Position numbers and translations under genes: made by a program | Part shown: positions 1-5,656 of the stretch, piece after piece | How the letters are laid out: every line of letters starts with the position of its first letter | Numbering within the stretch: position 1 is the stretch's first letter | Notes under the pieces: generated by a model | Database searches by the model: none | Told to the model about the DNA's origin: nothing | What the model saw: the letters and a program-made list of their open reading frames with translations, nothing else | Source: Chitinophaga pinensis | GTDB taxonomy: Bacteria > Bacteroidota > Bacteroidia > M30B66 | Assembly: GCA_943333015.1 (NCBI GenBank) | Contig: CALQRR010000009.1 | Location: forward strand, 1 to 13,348 | Direction of reading: 5' to 3' | Length of the DNA stretch: 13,348 nucleotides

Positions 1-137
1 CAGAAGGAAACAAACAAAGGGAACATGGCTGCATCGGCTTTTCCACGGTTAAAGGTCCAAATCGCGGAAATGGCTGAAATGATTGCAATGCAGAGCCAAA
101 CCAGCTCCATGATTCTGAAAATGCGCGTTTGATTCAT
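1..137 (-). CDS. Small membrane protein, N-terminal part only
   Basis: Reading on minus from the ATG at 137-135, 45 codons stay open to the window edge. The peptide begins MNQTRIFRIMELVWLCIA and continues as a hydrophobic helix at about residues 9-25, then a short polar stretch (FNRGKADAA), then another hydrophobic start (MFPLFVSF). This looks like a small protein with two or more membrane helices. From memory, Bacteroidota often carry a short membrane protein of this kind just after lptC and before a CNNM-type hemolysin gene; the position here, 86 bp after the lptC stop and on the same strand, fits that. No function is known to me. The start is supported by being the first ATG and by the immediate run into a membrane segment; the upstream DNA is A-rich with no strong Shine-Dalgarno sequence. 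The C-terminal part is outside the window. Confidence 0.6.
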   Translation of the reverse strand, partial: MNQTRIFRIMELVWLCIAIISAISAIWTFNRGKADAAMFPLFVSF

Positions 138-223
138 GTTTTTTTTATTGGAACGTTGAAAAATAATGAGTTCAGGCAGATGTTTAAGGGAATCGTGTTT
201 ATAAAAACAGGTGCTTTTCAGGC

Positions 224-763
224 TCACTCCTTCAGATCGATGATTCCTTTTACTTTGAGAATTCGGTATTTGGAAAAATCTTGATTCGATTCAAACCCAT
301 CCCCATATATTACCCGATCAGGAGAAGTAATCCGGGTAAACACATTGGAAAAGATACGGTCTTCTTTTTGGTCCCAGATCAGATGTTCCGTCTCCAGTTT
401 ATCGCCCCCGGCACTTTCTACAACCACATTGTTCTTGGCTTCCATCCGTTCATCTTTCGTGTAACTGATGGCATAGTTGGCACGCATCTTTGATTCCACC
501 ACCGATTTCGGATTGTAAAACTCCACTTTCACTCCTTTGGGGAATTCAATATACCCGTCTTTCCCAATATACGTATCACGCAAAGGCGCGTTGATTTTTG
601 CCCGTAGACGAGCCGAATCAGAATACAGCATCTCCACATTTTTAGTGGATGAAACGGGCAAACGGACTTCAGTATCGAGCTGTTTCACTTCGCTCAGTTC
701 GTTTCCACAGGAACAGAAAACAAGGAGCAGAAAGCTAACTACAGCAGTCAGAATCTTAGTCAT
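224..763 (-). CDS. lptC: LptC, periplasmic component of lipopolysaccharide export
   Basis: The 179-residue product matches the LptC family in size and layout. Residues 1-19 form a lipoprotein-type signal (hydrophobic FLLLVF, then CSC), with Cys19 the more likely lipidated residue because Ser precedes it; Cys17 is the alternative. The rest is predicted beta-rich, with the family-like stretch YGDGFESNQDF at 153-163 near the C-terminus. In the Lpt system LptC takes lipopolysaccharide from the LptBFG transporter in the inner membrane and passes it to LptA and then the LptDE outer-membrane complex. E. coli LptC is membrane-anchored rather than lipidated, so a lipoprotein form is a lineage variation. 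The start codon overlaps the end of the upstream barrel gene by 8 bp, and AGGAAA lies shortly before it, which suggests coupled translation. Identification rests on the motif, size and context. Confidence 0.82.
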   Translation of the reverse strand: MTKILTAVVSFLLLVFCSCGNELSEVKQLDTEVRLPVSSTKNVEMLYSDSARLRAKINAPLRDTYIGKDGYIEFPKGVKVEFYNPKSVVESKMRANYAISYTKDERMEAKNNVVVESAGGDKLETEHLIWDQKEDRIFSNVFTRITSPDRVIYGDGFESNQDFSKYRILKVKGIIDLKE

Positions 764-2168
764 ACTGGAATTTCCTAAACCAGCGGTCGTTGAGCGAAAA
801 AGAAATGGTTCCTTTCAGAAATCGTTCATTGAGGTCGTTGGTTCCTGAAACACCCCGCTGCCCGGCTGAAATAGCAAAGTTGAGAACGCTGGTGGCCGTG
901 CGTGTATTATAGGTACGTAAAACGACTGGCAATCCAAAACCTAAACTAACTCCAAACTCCGGAACAGCTTTGCCATTGAGGCGTAAATAACCATCCGAAT
1001 AATACCCTCCTGCCCGATACCGGATTTTCTTCCAATAAGCCACCCGTCCCGAATTAGCACGAACAGTGGATACGGGATTGATTTGTATACCTAAACCTAA
1101 GCGGTAAGAAGAACGCACAGAATCAACTTGATCAAACAACCTGAAACCATTCCAGTCGGTGTAAACATAATCGGCAGTTACCATCCAACGATCACGGCTG
1201 CTTTTTAACGTAATACCTCCACCAAACTGCATCGGCATGATGATCTTACCATTTTCACGGTCTTTGAAAAGTGTAGTATCTGTAAATGTGGTACCGGGAT
1301 CATTCCCAAAAAACGTTTGGGATAAAAAGGATGTGGAACCGTTTACCGTCGTCATAGGACGAAAAGTTCCACCGAAAATCAAATGCAGAGAATCACGTTC
1401 CGCTTTACGTCGCACTATTTGCTTTCCGTCCAGAGTGGTATCGCGCAACATGGTTGCACGATCTTTGGGTTTACGAAAACGGATCTGATACTGAATACCC
1501 GTCACGAGATCAACATCGCCCATCCGGTTGGAATTAGTGATCAGGGAATTTCGCTGGTTGATGGTATCCCCATTAAAAATAACCTTAGAGCTATAATCAG
1601 TTTTACCAAAGAGATAGCGTAACTGAATGCCCAGATTCAGATTTTTACCGATGTGAAAGCCATTACCAAATGAAAATGCAGAAAAACCACCTTCCCCGGT
1701 ATACTTAAGGTTCACCAGCCCAGCTTCCACATCGGTAACACTGTCGCGCAAGGTAAATCCTGCGTTCGACAAGGGCGTCAGACTCAGGGAAACATTCCAA
1801 ACATTGCGTTTGATAGGAAAAGCTAAGGCGAAATAACCAAATCCAGCCGTTCGGCCACTGCGGGTTCCCAACACACCGTTGTACTGAGTTGAAAGTCCAG
1901 AAAGGCCCGCTTCGAAAATGGTAACACCACCTTCAAGCGCGCCGAGTGCAGCAGGTTGCGACAGGTTGAGCGAATTGGAATCGGCAACTGCTTTTTTTAC
2001 GCCACCGAGGCCTTGGATAAACGCCGATGAACTTTCAAGAACATCACCGAGTCCAAACCTGCCATAAGGCGATTGACTGAGAGTTTGGCTTTTTAAAATA
2101 GAGGCAGGTGCCAGGAAGCACACTAACAAAAGAATACGTTCAGTGTACCTGATGGAGGAGAATTTCAT
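756..2168 (-). CDS. Beta-barrel outer-membrane protein of unknown function
   Basis: The product is 470 residues from the ATG at 2168-2166. I prefer this start over the upstream in-frame ATG at 2207 because AAAGGA lies 4 bases before it and because a signal peptide follows at once (basic region, then ILLLVCFLAPA, cleavage near residues 26-29). The mature N-terminus holds SQSPYGRFGLGDV, a pattern I associate with a Bacteroidota family of FadL/porin-like barrels, followed by many alternating aromatic/glycine strands and a final strand-like GTISFSLNDRWF. It should sit in the outer membrane; what it carries or anchors is unknown. It starts 29 bp inside coaX and its stop overlaps lptC by 8 bp, so it is almost certainly co-expressed with lptC. 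That hints at a link to outer-membrane or lipopolysaccharide assembly, but this is inference from position only. Confidence 0.7.
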   Translation of the reverse strand: MKFSSIRYTERILLLVCFLAPASILKSQTLSQSPYGRFGLGDVLESSSAFIQGLGGVKKAVADSNSLNLSQPAALGALEGGVTIFEAGLSGLSTQYNGVLGTRSGRTAGFGYFALAFPIKRNVWNVSLSLTPLSNAGFTLRDSVTDVEAGLVNLKYTGEGGFSAFSFGNGFHIGKNLNLGIQLRYLFGKTDYSSKVIFNGDTINQRNSLITNSNRMGDVDLVTGIQYQIRFRKPKDRATMLRDTTLDGKQIVRRKAERDSLHLIFGGTFRPMTTVNGSTSFLSQTFFGNDPGTTFTDTTLFKDRENGKIIMPMQFGGGITLKSSRDRWMVTADYVYTDWNGFRLFDQVDSVRSSYRLGLGIQINPVSTVRANSGRVAYWKKIRYRAGGYYSDGYLRLNGKAVPEFGVSLGFGLPVVLRTYNTRTATSVLNFAISAGQRGVSGTNDLNERFLKGTISFSLNDRWFRKFQYD

Positions 2169-2877
2169 TGAGTCCTTTAAGAGTGAGCCAAGGTTCAGTA
2201 TGAACACTGGTTTTCAAATTGCGTTCGAGCAAGGTATAATCACCACCGGTAATAATCACCTGCAAGTCTTTATGTGTCATTTGGTATTGCTCCAAAATGC
2301 CTTTTACTTCGGCCAAAGCTCCGTTAATTACTCCGGAATGAATCGACTCGGCTGTGTTTTTACCGATGAGATATACCATTTCGGTGCGCGTCAGAAGCGG
2401 TAATCGTGCAGTGAATTCGTGCAGCGCACGGAAACGCATGTCTATACCTGGTGAAATAGAACCACCGAAGTATTCGTTATTCCGGGTGATAAAATCGAAT
2501 TTGATACACGTACCAGCATCGATCACCACCACGGGTAATTTTGGGAAAAGGGATGCTGCGGCAACGGCATTCGATAAACGATCGCGCCCGAGGGTTTCGG
2601 GAGTTTCATATTTGTTGCGAATGGGCGTTGATGCGTCATGAGCCAGATAGGAAAAAGGCAGTTTTGCCCGATTGAGAAACTCATCAACCACTTTTTTCTT
2701 GCCCGTAACAGAGCTGATGAGCACCTTGGAAGGATTCAATGCCATCATTCGCAACAAAGATTCTTCTACCTCTTCAGCAGAAGACCAGGCAGTACGACTG
2801 GCTTTCAAAAGCGTACGCCCTTGAAAACTAGCAGCTTTTAACGCAGTATTGCCAATATCGAGTACAAGATGAACCAT
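2140..2877 (-). CDS. coaX: Type III pantothenate kinase (CoaX)
   Basis: This 245-residue protein phosphorylates pantothenate with ATP, the first step of coenzyme A synthesis, in the cytoplasm. CoaX hallmarks of the ASKHA (acetate/sugar kinase, Hsc70, actin) fold are all visible: the N-terminal phosphate loop DIGNT at 7-11, GRDRLSNA at 97-104 in the pantothenate-binding region, VVVIDAGT with Asp120 at 116-123, GGSISPGID at 138-146, and the second nucleotide-binding segment VIITGGD at 207-213. Length is typical for the family. The type III enzyme is a separate family from CoaA and PanK-II, and known members are not feedback-inhibited by CoA and need a monovalent cation. The start ATG at 2877 leads directly into the first beta strand. 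It is the first gene of the minus-strand unit, and the downstream barrel gene begins inside its last codons. Confidence 0.95.
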   Translation of the reverse strand: MVHLVLDIGNTALKAASFQGRTLLKASRTAWSSAEEVEESLLRMMALNPSKVLISSVTGKKKVVDEFLNRAKLPFSYLAHDASTPIRNKYETPETLGRDRLSNAVAAASLFPKLPVVVIDAGTCIKFDFITRNNEYFGGSISPGIDMRFRALHEFTARLPLLTRTEMVYLIGKNTAESIHSGVINGALAEVKGILEQYQMTHKDLQVIITGGDYTLLERNLKTSVHTEPWLTLKGLNEILLHQVH

Positions 2878-2895
2878 ACATTTTGATTACGGGGG

Positions 2896-2903
2896 CAAAG
2901 ATA
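2896..2903 (-). promoter_or_regulatory. Probable -7 box for the coaX-lptC unit
   Basis: On minus this reads TATCTTTG, an exact match to the Bacteroidota -7 consensus TAnnTTTG. The expected -33 region about 18 nt upstream is only T-rich (CTTT/TTTT) and has no clean TTTG. Transcription would begin around 2889, leaving a leader of about 12 nt before the coaX ATG. It is divergent from the tRNA-Phe promoter. Confidence 0.5.
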
Positions 2904-2938
2904 GAATTAGAAAAACGTGAAAAAGGGTAAAAATATTT

Positions 2939-2968
2939 TTTGATGGGAATTGAAAAAAACTATTTTTG
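2939..2968 (+). promoter_or_regulatory. Promoter of tRNA-Phe
   Basis: TTTG at 2939-2942, an 18-nt spacer, and TATTTTTG at 2961-2968 match the Bacteroidota primary sigma-factor consensus (TTTG or TTG at -33, TAnnTTTG at -7). The predicted start near 2975 lies about 20 nt before the mature tRNA end, leaving a short 5' leader for RNase P. Confidence 0.75.
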
Positions 2969-2995
2969 CACCCGCTCACACAGCAAGAAAGGCTT

Positions 2996-3071
2996 GGTGC
3001 CTTAGCTCAGATGGTAGAGCAATGGACTGAAAATCCATGTGTCCCTGGTTCGATCCCTGGAGGCACCACCA
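2996..3071 (+). tRNA. tRNA-Phe (anticodon GAA), CCA encoded
   Basis: A full cloverleaf can be drawn. The acceptor stem is GGTGCCT (2996-3002) with AGGCACC (3061-3067). The D stem is GCTC/GAGC (3005-3008, 3017-3020). The anticodon stem is ATGGA/TCCAT with loop CTGAAAA, giving anticodon GAA at 3029-3031. The T loop is TTCGATC at 3049-3055. The discriminator A3068 is followed by CCA at 3069-3071, so the 3' end appears to be encoded in the DNA. The T stem is CCTGG/CCTGG, which leaves a U-U mismatch in its middle pair; all other stems are intact. The gene has its own promoter upstream and an intrinsic terminator just downstream. Confidence 0.95.
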
Positions 3072-3075
3072 GCAC

Positions 3076-3109
3076 AACCCCGTTCCAATTGGACGGGGTT
3101 TTCTTTTTT
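3076..3109 (+). terminator. Intrinsic terminator after tRNA-Phe
   Basis: AACCCCGTTCCAA at 3076-3088 pairs with TTGGACGGGGTT at 3089-3100 apart from one bulged T; in practice the innermost AATT would be the loop. The run TTTTCTTTTTT at 3099-3109 follows. This is a standard rho-independent terminator 5 bp after the tRNA. Confidence 0.85.
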
Positions 3110-3136
3110 CCCTAACCCGTCATACTGAATACGTTA

Positions 3137-3145
3137 TATCATTTG
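3137..3145 (+). promoter_or_regulatory. Weak candidate -7 box for the YafK-like gene
   Basis: TATCATTTG is close to TAnnTTTG but has three bases between TA and TTTG instead of two, and I see no good -33 element. It ends 32 nt before the ATG at 3178. Read-through from the tRNA-Phe promoter past the terminator is the alternative source of transcription. Confidence 0.25.
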
Positions 3146-3177
3146 TCAACGTTGTTTGTCTGACCAATCCTCCCCAG

Positions 3178-3942
3178 ATGCAGCTGATAAAAACCGTGTT
3201 CGTAGCACTTCTGAGTGTGCTATTTCTGTCCTTAAATGGTCAAACCACTTCCTTCTTTCAAGATCAATTGAGGTATCCACGGGTTAAAAATGCTTGGAAA
3301 AAATGCCGTTCGACAATCGAAACGTTGCTTTCCAAGGAACAAATCGAGCAAAAAAACATGCAGATTTTCATCCGGGCATTTAAAAATGAAGGTCAACTCG
3401 AAGTTTGGGGGAAGAATAAAACTGATTCAAAATTCAAAAAACTCAAAACCTGGGAAATCTGCTCAAAATCCGGAATCCTTGGACCTAAACTGGAACAAGG
3501 CGACGGACAAGTTCCGGAAGGTATATACACGATAGACCGCTTTAATCCATCTTCCAGCTACCATCTTTCGCTGGGTATCTCCTATCCAAACGCAACAGAT
3601 CTGAAACGCAGCAAGGGCCGTTTGCCGGGTGGCGATATCTTCATACATGGTAAATGTGTCACAATCGGGTGTTTGCCCATGACCGACGATGTAATGGAGG
3701 AACTCTATATGTATGCGGTTTTGGCGCGTACTGCCGGACAGAAATCCATCCCCGTTCATGTGTTCCCTTTTCGCATGGAATCGGACAAAATGAACCGCGC
3801 TCATCAGACCATACTTGGCAAAAAATGGTCAACACTGTGGAAGAATCTTCAAACAGTGTATGCTCATTTTGAGGACAATCGCGATCCGGGGCAATGGAAA
3901 TATGGCACTCAGGGAGGCTACGTTGCTGCCGGGGTAAAATAA
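3178..3942 (+). CDS. Secreted YkuD-fold protein, YafK/DpaA type
   Basis: The product is 254 residues from the ATG at 3178. The open frame extends further upstream into the tRNA-Phe gene, but only this ATG gives a proper signal peptide (residues 1-22, ending LSLNGQ), so the longer reading is rejected. The catalytic YkuD signature is HGKCVTIGC at 157-165, with His157 and the nucleophile Cys165. Around it are GPKLEQGDGQVPEGIY at 102-117 and VFPFRM at 195-200, which match my memory of E. coli YafK (DpaA/LdtF) rather than of the classical cross-linking L,D-transpeptidases. E. coli DpaA cuts Braun's lipoprotein from peptidoglycan. No such lipoprotein is expected in Bacteroidota, so the substrate here is unknown; a peptidoglycan-peptide bond is the safe guess. 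It acts in the periplasm. It stands alone between two tRNA genes with terminators on either side. Confidence 0.85.
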   Translation: MQLIKTVFVALLSVLFLSLNGQTTSFFQDQLRYPRVKNAWKKCRSTIETLLSKEQIEQKNMQIFIRAFKNEGQLEVWGKNKTDSKFKKLKTWEICSKSGILGPKLEQGDGQVPEGIYTIDRFNPSSSYHLSLGISYPNATDLKRSKGRLPGGDIFIHGKCVTIGCLPMTDDVMEELYMYAVLARTAGQKSIPVHVFPFRMESDKMNRAHQTILGKKWSTLWKNLQTVYAHFEDNRDPGQWKYGTQGGYVAAGVK

Positions 3943-3967
3943 AAAAACCCCGACAAGCGGGGTTTTT
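3943..3967. terminator. Two-way terminator between the YafK-like gene and tRNA-His
   Basis: AAAAACCCCG at 3943-3952 pairs perfectly with CGGGGTTTTT at 3958-3967 around a 5-nt loop (ACAAG). The T tract lies on the 3' side on both strands, so it can end the plus-strand gene, whose stop codon overlaps its edge, and the minus-strand tRNA-His, whose 3' end lies 3 bp away. Confidence 0.85.
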
Positions 3968-3970
3968 CTG

Positions 3971-4045
3971 GGTGATCAAGGGGTCTCGAACCCCCGACCT
4001 CTAGTGCCACAAACTAGCGCTCTAACCAACTGAGCTATGACCACC
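3971..4045 (-). tRNA. tRNA-His (anticodon GTG) with encoded G-1
   Basis: On minus the cloverleaf is complete: acceptor GTGGTCA/TGATCAC (one G-U pair), D stem GCTC/GAGC, anticodon stem CTAGT/ACTAG with loop TTGTGGC (anticodon GTG), and T stem GGGGG/CCCCT with loop TTCGAGA. The extra 5' G that marks tRNA-His (G-1) is encoded at 4045 and faces discriminator C73 at 3971. CCA is not encoded in full, unlike in tRNA-Phe nearby, so a CCA-adding enzyme is needed. Without G-1 the gene spans 3971-4044. Confidence 0.95.
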
Positions 4046-4057
4046 ATTAGAAGGGCG

Positions 4058-4087
4058 CAAATATAGTAAAGGAATGCATCCATCAAA
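4058..4087 (-). promoter_or_regulatory. Promoter of tRNA-His
   Basis: On minus, TTTG (4087-4084), an 18-nt spacer and TATATTTG (4065-4058) match the Bacteroidota consensus. The spacer begins ATGG, as in the tRNA-Phe promoter. The predicted start near 4051 lies a few bases before the tRNA. Confidence 0.78.
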
Positions 4088-4100
4088 TAGCAAATAAAAA

Positions 4101-4112
4101 AAAACTAGTTTT
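4101..4112. repeat. 12-bp palindrome between divergent promoters
   Basis: AAAACTAGTTTT is a perfect palindrome in the short A/T-rich zone between the tRNA-His promoter (minus) and the promoter of the metal-glycan gene run (plus). It could be a protein site, or simply chance in an A-rich tract. Confidence 0.3.
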
Positions 4113-4145
4113 CTTGATTCTAGCGCATCCTACAAGAAGCAACTG

Positions 4146-4174
4146 TTGTTCAGATTCCTATTTTTATACCTTTG
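4146..4174 (+). promoter_or_regulatory. Promoter of the CNNM-copA-glycan gene run
   Basis: TTG at 4146-4148, an 18-nt spacer and TACCTTTG at 4167-4174 match the Bacteroidota promoter pattern. Transcription would start near 4181, about 160 nt before the first start codon, which is a long leader for this phylum. Confidence 0.65.
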
Positions 4175-4180
4175 CATCAT

Positions 4181-4343
4181 TAAGAAAACGTGTTGGACCA
4201 ACCTCCCTCTAAAAGCCGATTGTGTGGATTTGCCTGTCAAATCTACATCTCCGCAGTGCCTCAATTGCCTGCCCCGCTGACTGAACAGACAAATTTGTCT
4301 GCCCACTCCTCCCTACTTGTATCAACTTTTGATTCTCTGACCT
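4181..4343 (+). promoter_or_regulatory. Long structured leader before the CNNM gene
   Basis: This 163-nt stretch has no ATG on plus and no coding signal I can see. It holds a hairpin at 4224-4246 (9 pairs, including one G-U, around a CCTGT loop, and extendable by two pairs), a perfect 16-bp palindrome CAGACAAATTTGTCTG at 4286-4301, three TTGCCTG/TTGTCTG words at 4230, 4265 and 4295, and two pyrimidine tracts (ACCTCCCTCT at 4201 and CCACTCCTCCC at 4303) that resemble anti-Shine-Dalgarno sequence. No known riboswitch class was recognised. It could be a cis-acting RNA element, a DNA operator (the palindrome), or both. Confidence 0.4.
4286..4301. repeat. 16-bp perfect palindrome in the leader
   Basis: CAGACAAATTTGTCTG reads the same on both strands. 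It sits 42 nt before the CNNM start codon. It may bind a dimeric regulator, or fold as an RNA hairpin with AAUU in the loop. Confidence 0.5.
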
Positions 4344-5654
4344 ATGTTGGCTGATCTACTTGTGACGCTTTTGCTGGTCGTATTGAACGGGTTCTTTGTT
4401 GGAGCTGAGTTCGCTATTGTAAAAGTTCGTCATTCTCAAATTGACCTCAAAGCAAGCCAGGGAAATAGTCTGGCAAAATTTGCACAACATATTGTTTCGC
4501 ATCTCGATGCCTATCTGAGCGCTTCTCAATTGGGTATCACACTGGCCAGTCTTGCCTTAGGATGGATTGGCGAACGGGTAGTGGCAGCGATGGTTATGAG
4601 CATTTTTGTTAAAGTGGGCTACCTACCCGATCCAATTACCGCTCATTCGATCGCCATCCCGATTGCATTTACCCTCATTACCGTATTGCATATTGTGTTG
4701 GGTGAACAGGTTCCTAAAACGGCTGCTATTCGGAATCCTCTGTCGGCAACTTTGTTTGTGGCCTTGCCGATGCGCATCTTTTACGTGGTGTTTCGTCCCT
4801 TCATTTGGGCACTCAATGGCTTGTCGAACCTAACCTTACGTATGTTCGGACTTTCCTCGGCAGAGCATACCGACATCCACACCGAAGAAGAACTGAGGTT
4901 GATTCTGACCGAAAGCGAAGAAGGAGGAGCCATCAAACAGTCGGAACATGAACTCATACAGAATGTGTTTGAGTTTGACGACCGCATGGTGAAACAGATC
5001 TACGTTCCCCGCACACGTGTGGTTGCCATCGATATTGATGACGATGTAGAACTGGTGATTGACCGGGTGGTAGAAGAAGGATATTCCCGATTACCGGTGT
5101 ATAAAGATTCCATCGACAACATCATCGGAATCATACATTCCAAAGATTTGATCCGGCATATTCGTCTGAAAAAACCCATCGACCTAAACACTTTACTGCG
5201 GCCGGCATATTATGTGCCGCTGGGTAAATTTGTGAATGATTTGTTGCGAGAACTTCAGCGTCAGCATATTCAAATGGCCATTGTAACCAATGAATTTGGT
5301 GGGACTGAAGGGATTGTCACCATGGAAGACATCATCGAAGAACTTGTGGGAGAAATCCAGGATGAGTACGATGAAGAAAAACCCGCTGTTGAAAAGAAAA
5401 GTGAATCTGAATTTCTTGTAAATGCAACAGCTTCGATCAGCGATGTAAACGATTTGCTGCCTATTGCGTTAATAGAAGGACAAGATTATGAAACAGTTTC
5501 CGGACTGGTCAATAAACTGTTCGATGGGATTCCTGCGGTGAATGAAAAGAAAGAATTTGGTGGTTACCAGATTACGATCATGAAGCGCTTTAAACATAGT
5601 GTTGAGCAGGTAAAACTGGAAGTTGTAGATCGTGAGTCTTTAACACTCGACTAA
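4344..5654 (+). CDS. CNNM/CorC-type membrane protein with CBS pair
   Basis: The 436-residue protein has the three-part architecture of the hemolysin-like CNNM/CorC family. Residues 1 to about 180 form a DUF21/CNNM membrane domain with several helices and the marks LNGFFVGAEFAIVKVR at 14-29 and GEQVPKTAA at 120-128. Residues about 205-340 hold a CBS pair (VPRTRVVAID at 221-230, SRLPVYKD at 248-255, TNEFGGTEGIVTMEDIIEE at 315-333). Residues about 355-428 are the CorC_HlyC C-terminal domain with FGGY at 405-408. Members studied elsewhere export Mg2+ or related divalent ions, with the CBS part binding ATP-Mg; the actual ion here is unknown. 'Hemolysin' in the family name is historical. It is the first gene after the leader and ends 2 bp before the copper ATPase gene. 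No clear Shine-Dalgarno sequence precedes the ATG; the first residues enter helix 1 at once, which supports the start. Confidence 0.9.
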   Translation: MLADLLVTLLLVVLNGFFVGAEFAIVKVRHSQIDLKASQGNSLAKFAQHIVSHLDAYLSASQLGITLASLALGWIGERVVAAMVMSIFVKVGYLPDPITAHSIAIPIAFTLITVLHIVLGEQVPKTAAIRNPLSATLFVALPMRIFYVVFRPFIWALNGLSNLTLRMFGLSSAEHTDIHTEEELRLILTESEEGGAIKQSEHELIQNVFEFDDRMVKQIYVPRTRVVAIDIDDDVELVIDRVVEEGYSRLPVYKDSIDNIIGIIHSKDLIRHIRLKKPIDLNTLLRPAYYVPLGKFVNDLLRELQRQHIQMAIVTNEFGGTEGIVTMEDIIEELVGEIQDEYDEEKPAVEKKSESEFLVNATASISDVNDLLPIALIEGQDYETVSGLVNKLFDGIPAVNEKKEFGGYQITIMKRFKHSVEQVKLEVVDRESLTLD

Positions 5655-5656
5655 CC

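Noticed and set aside
2169..2207. Upstream ATG for the barrel protein
   Set aside because: It adds 13 residues before the signal peptide and lacks the AAAGGA found before the ATG at 2168.
3037..3177. In-frame N-terminal extension of the YafK-like protein beginning inside tRNA-Phe
   Set aside because: It would translate the tRNA 3' half and the terminator, and would hide the signal peptide that begins cleanly at 3178.
2996..4045. Genomic island between the two tRNA genes
   Set aside because: No integrase, no direct repeat of a tRNA end and no unusual base composition were seen; a single chromosomal gene between tRNAs is the simpler view.
4181..4343. Known riboswitch (M-box, yybP-ykoY) in the CNNM leader
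   Set aside because: A GCCGA word is present but the core sequences of these classes, as I know them, are not; only an unassigned structured leader is claimed.
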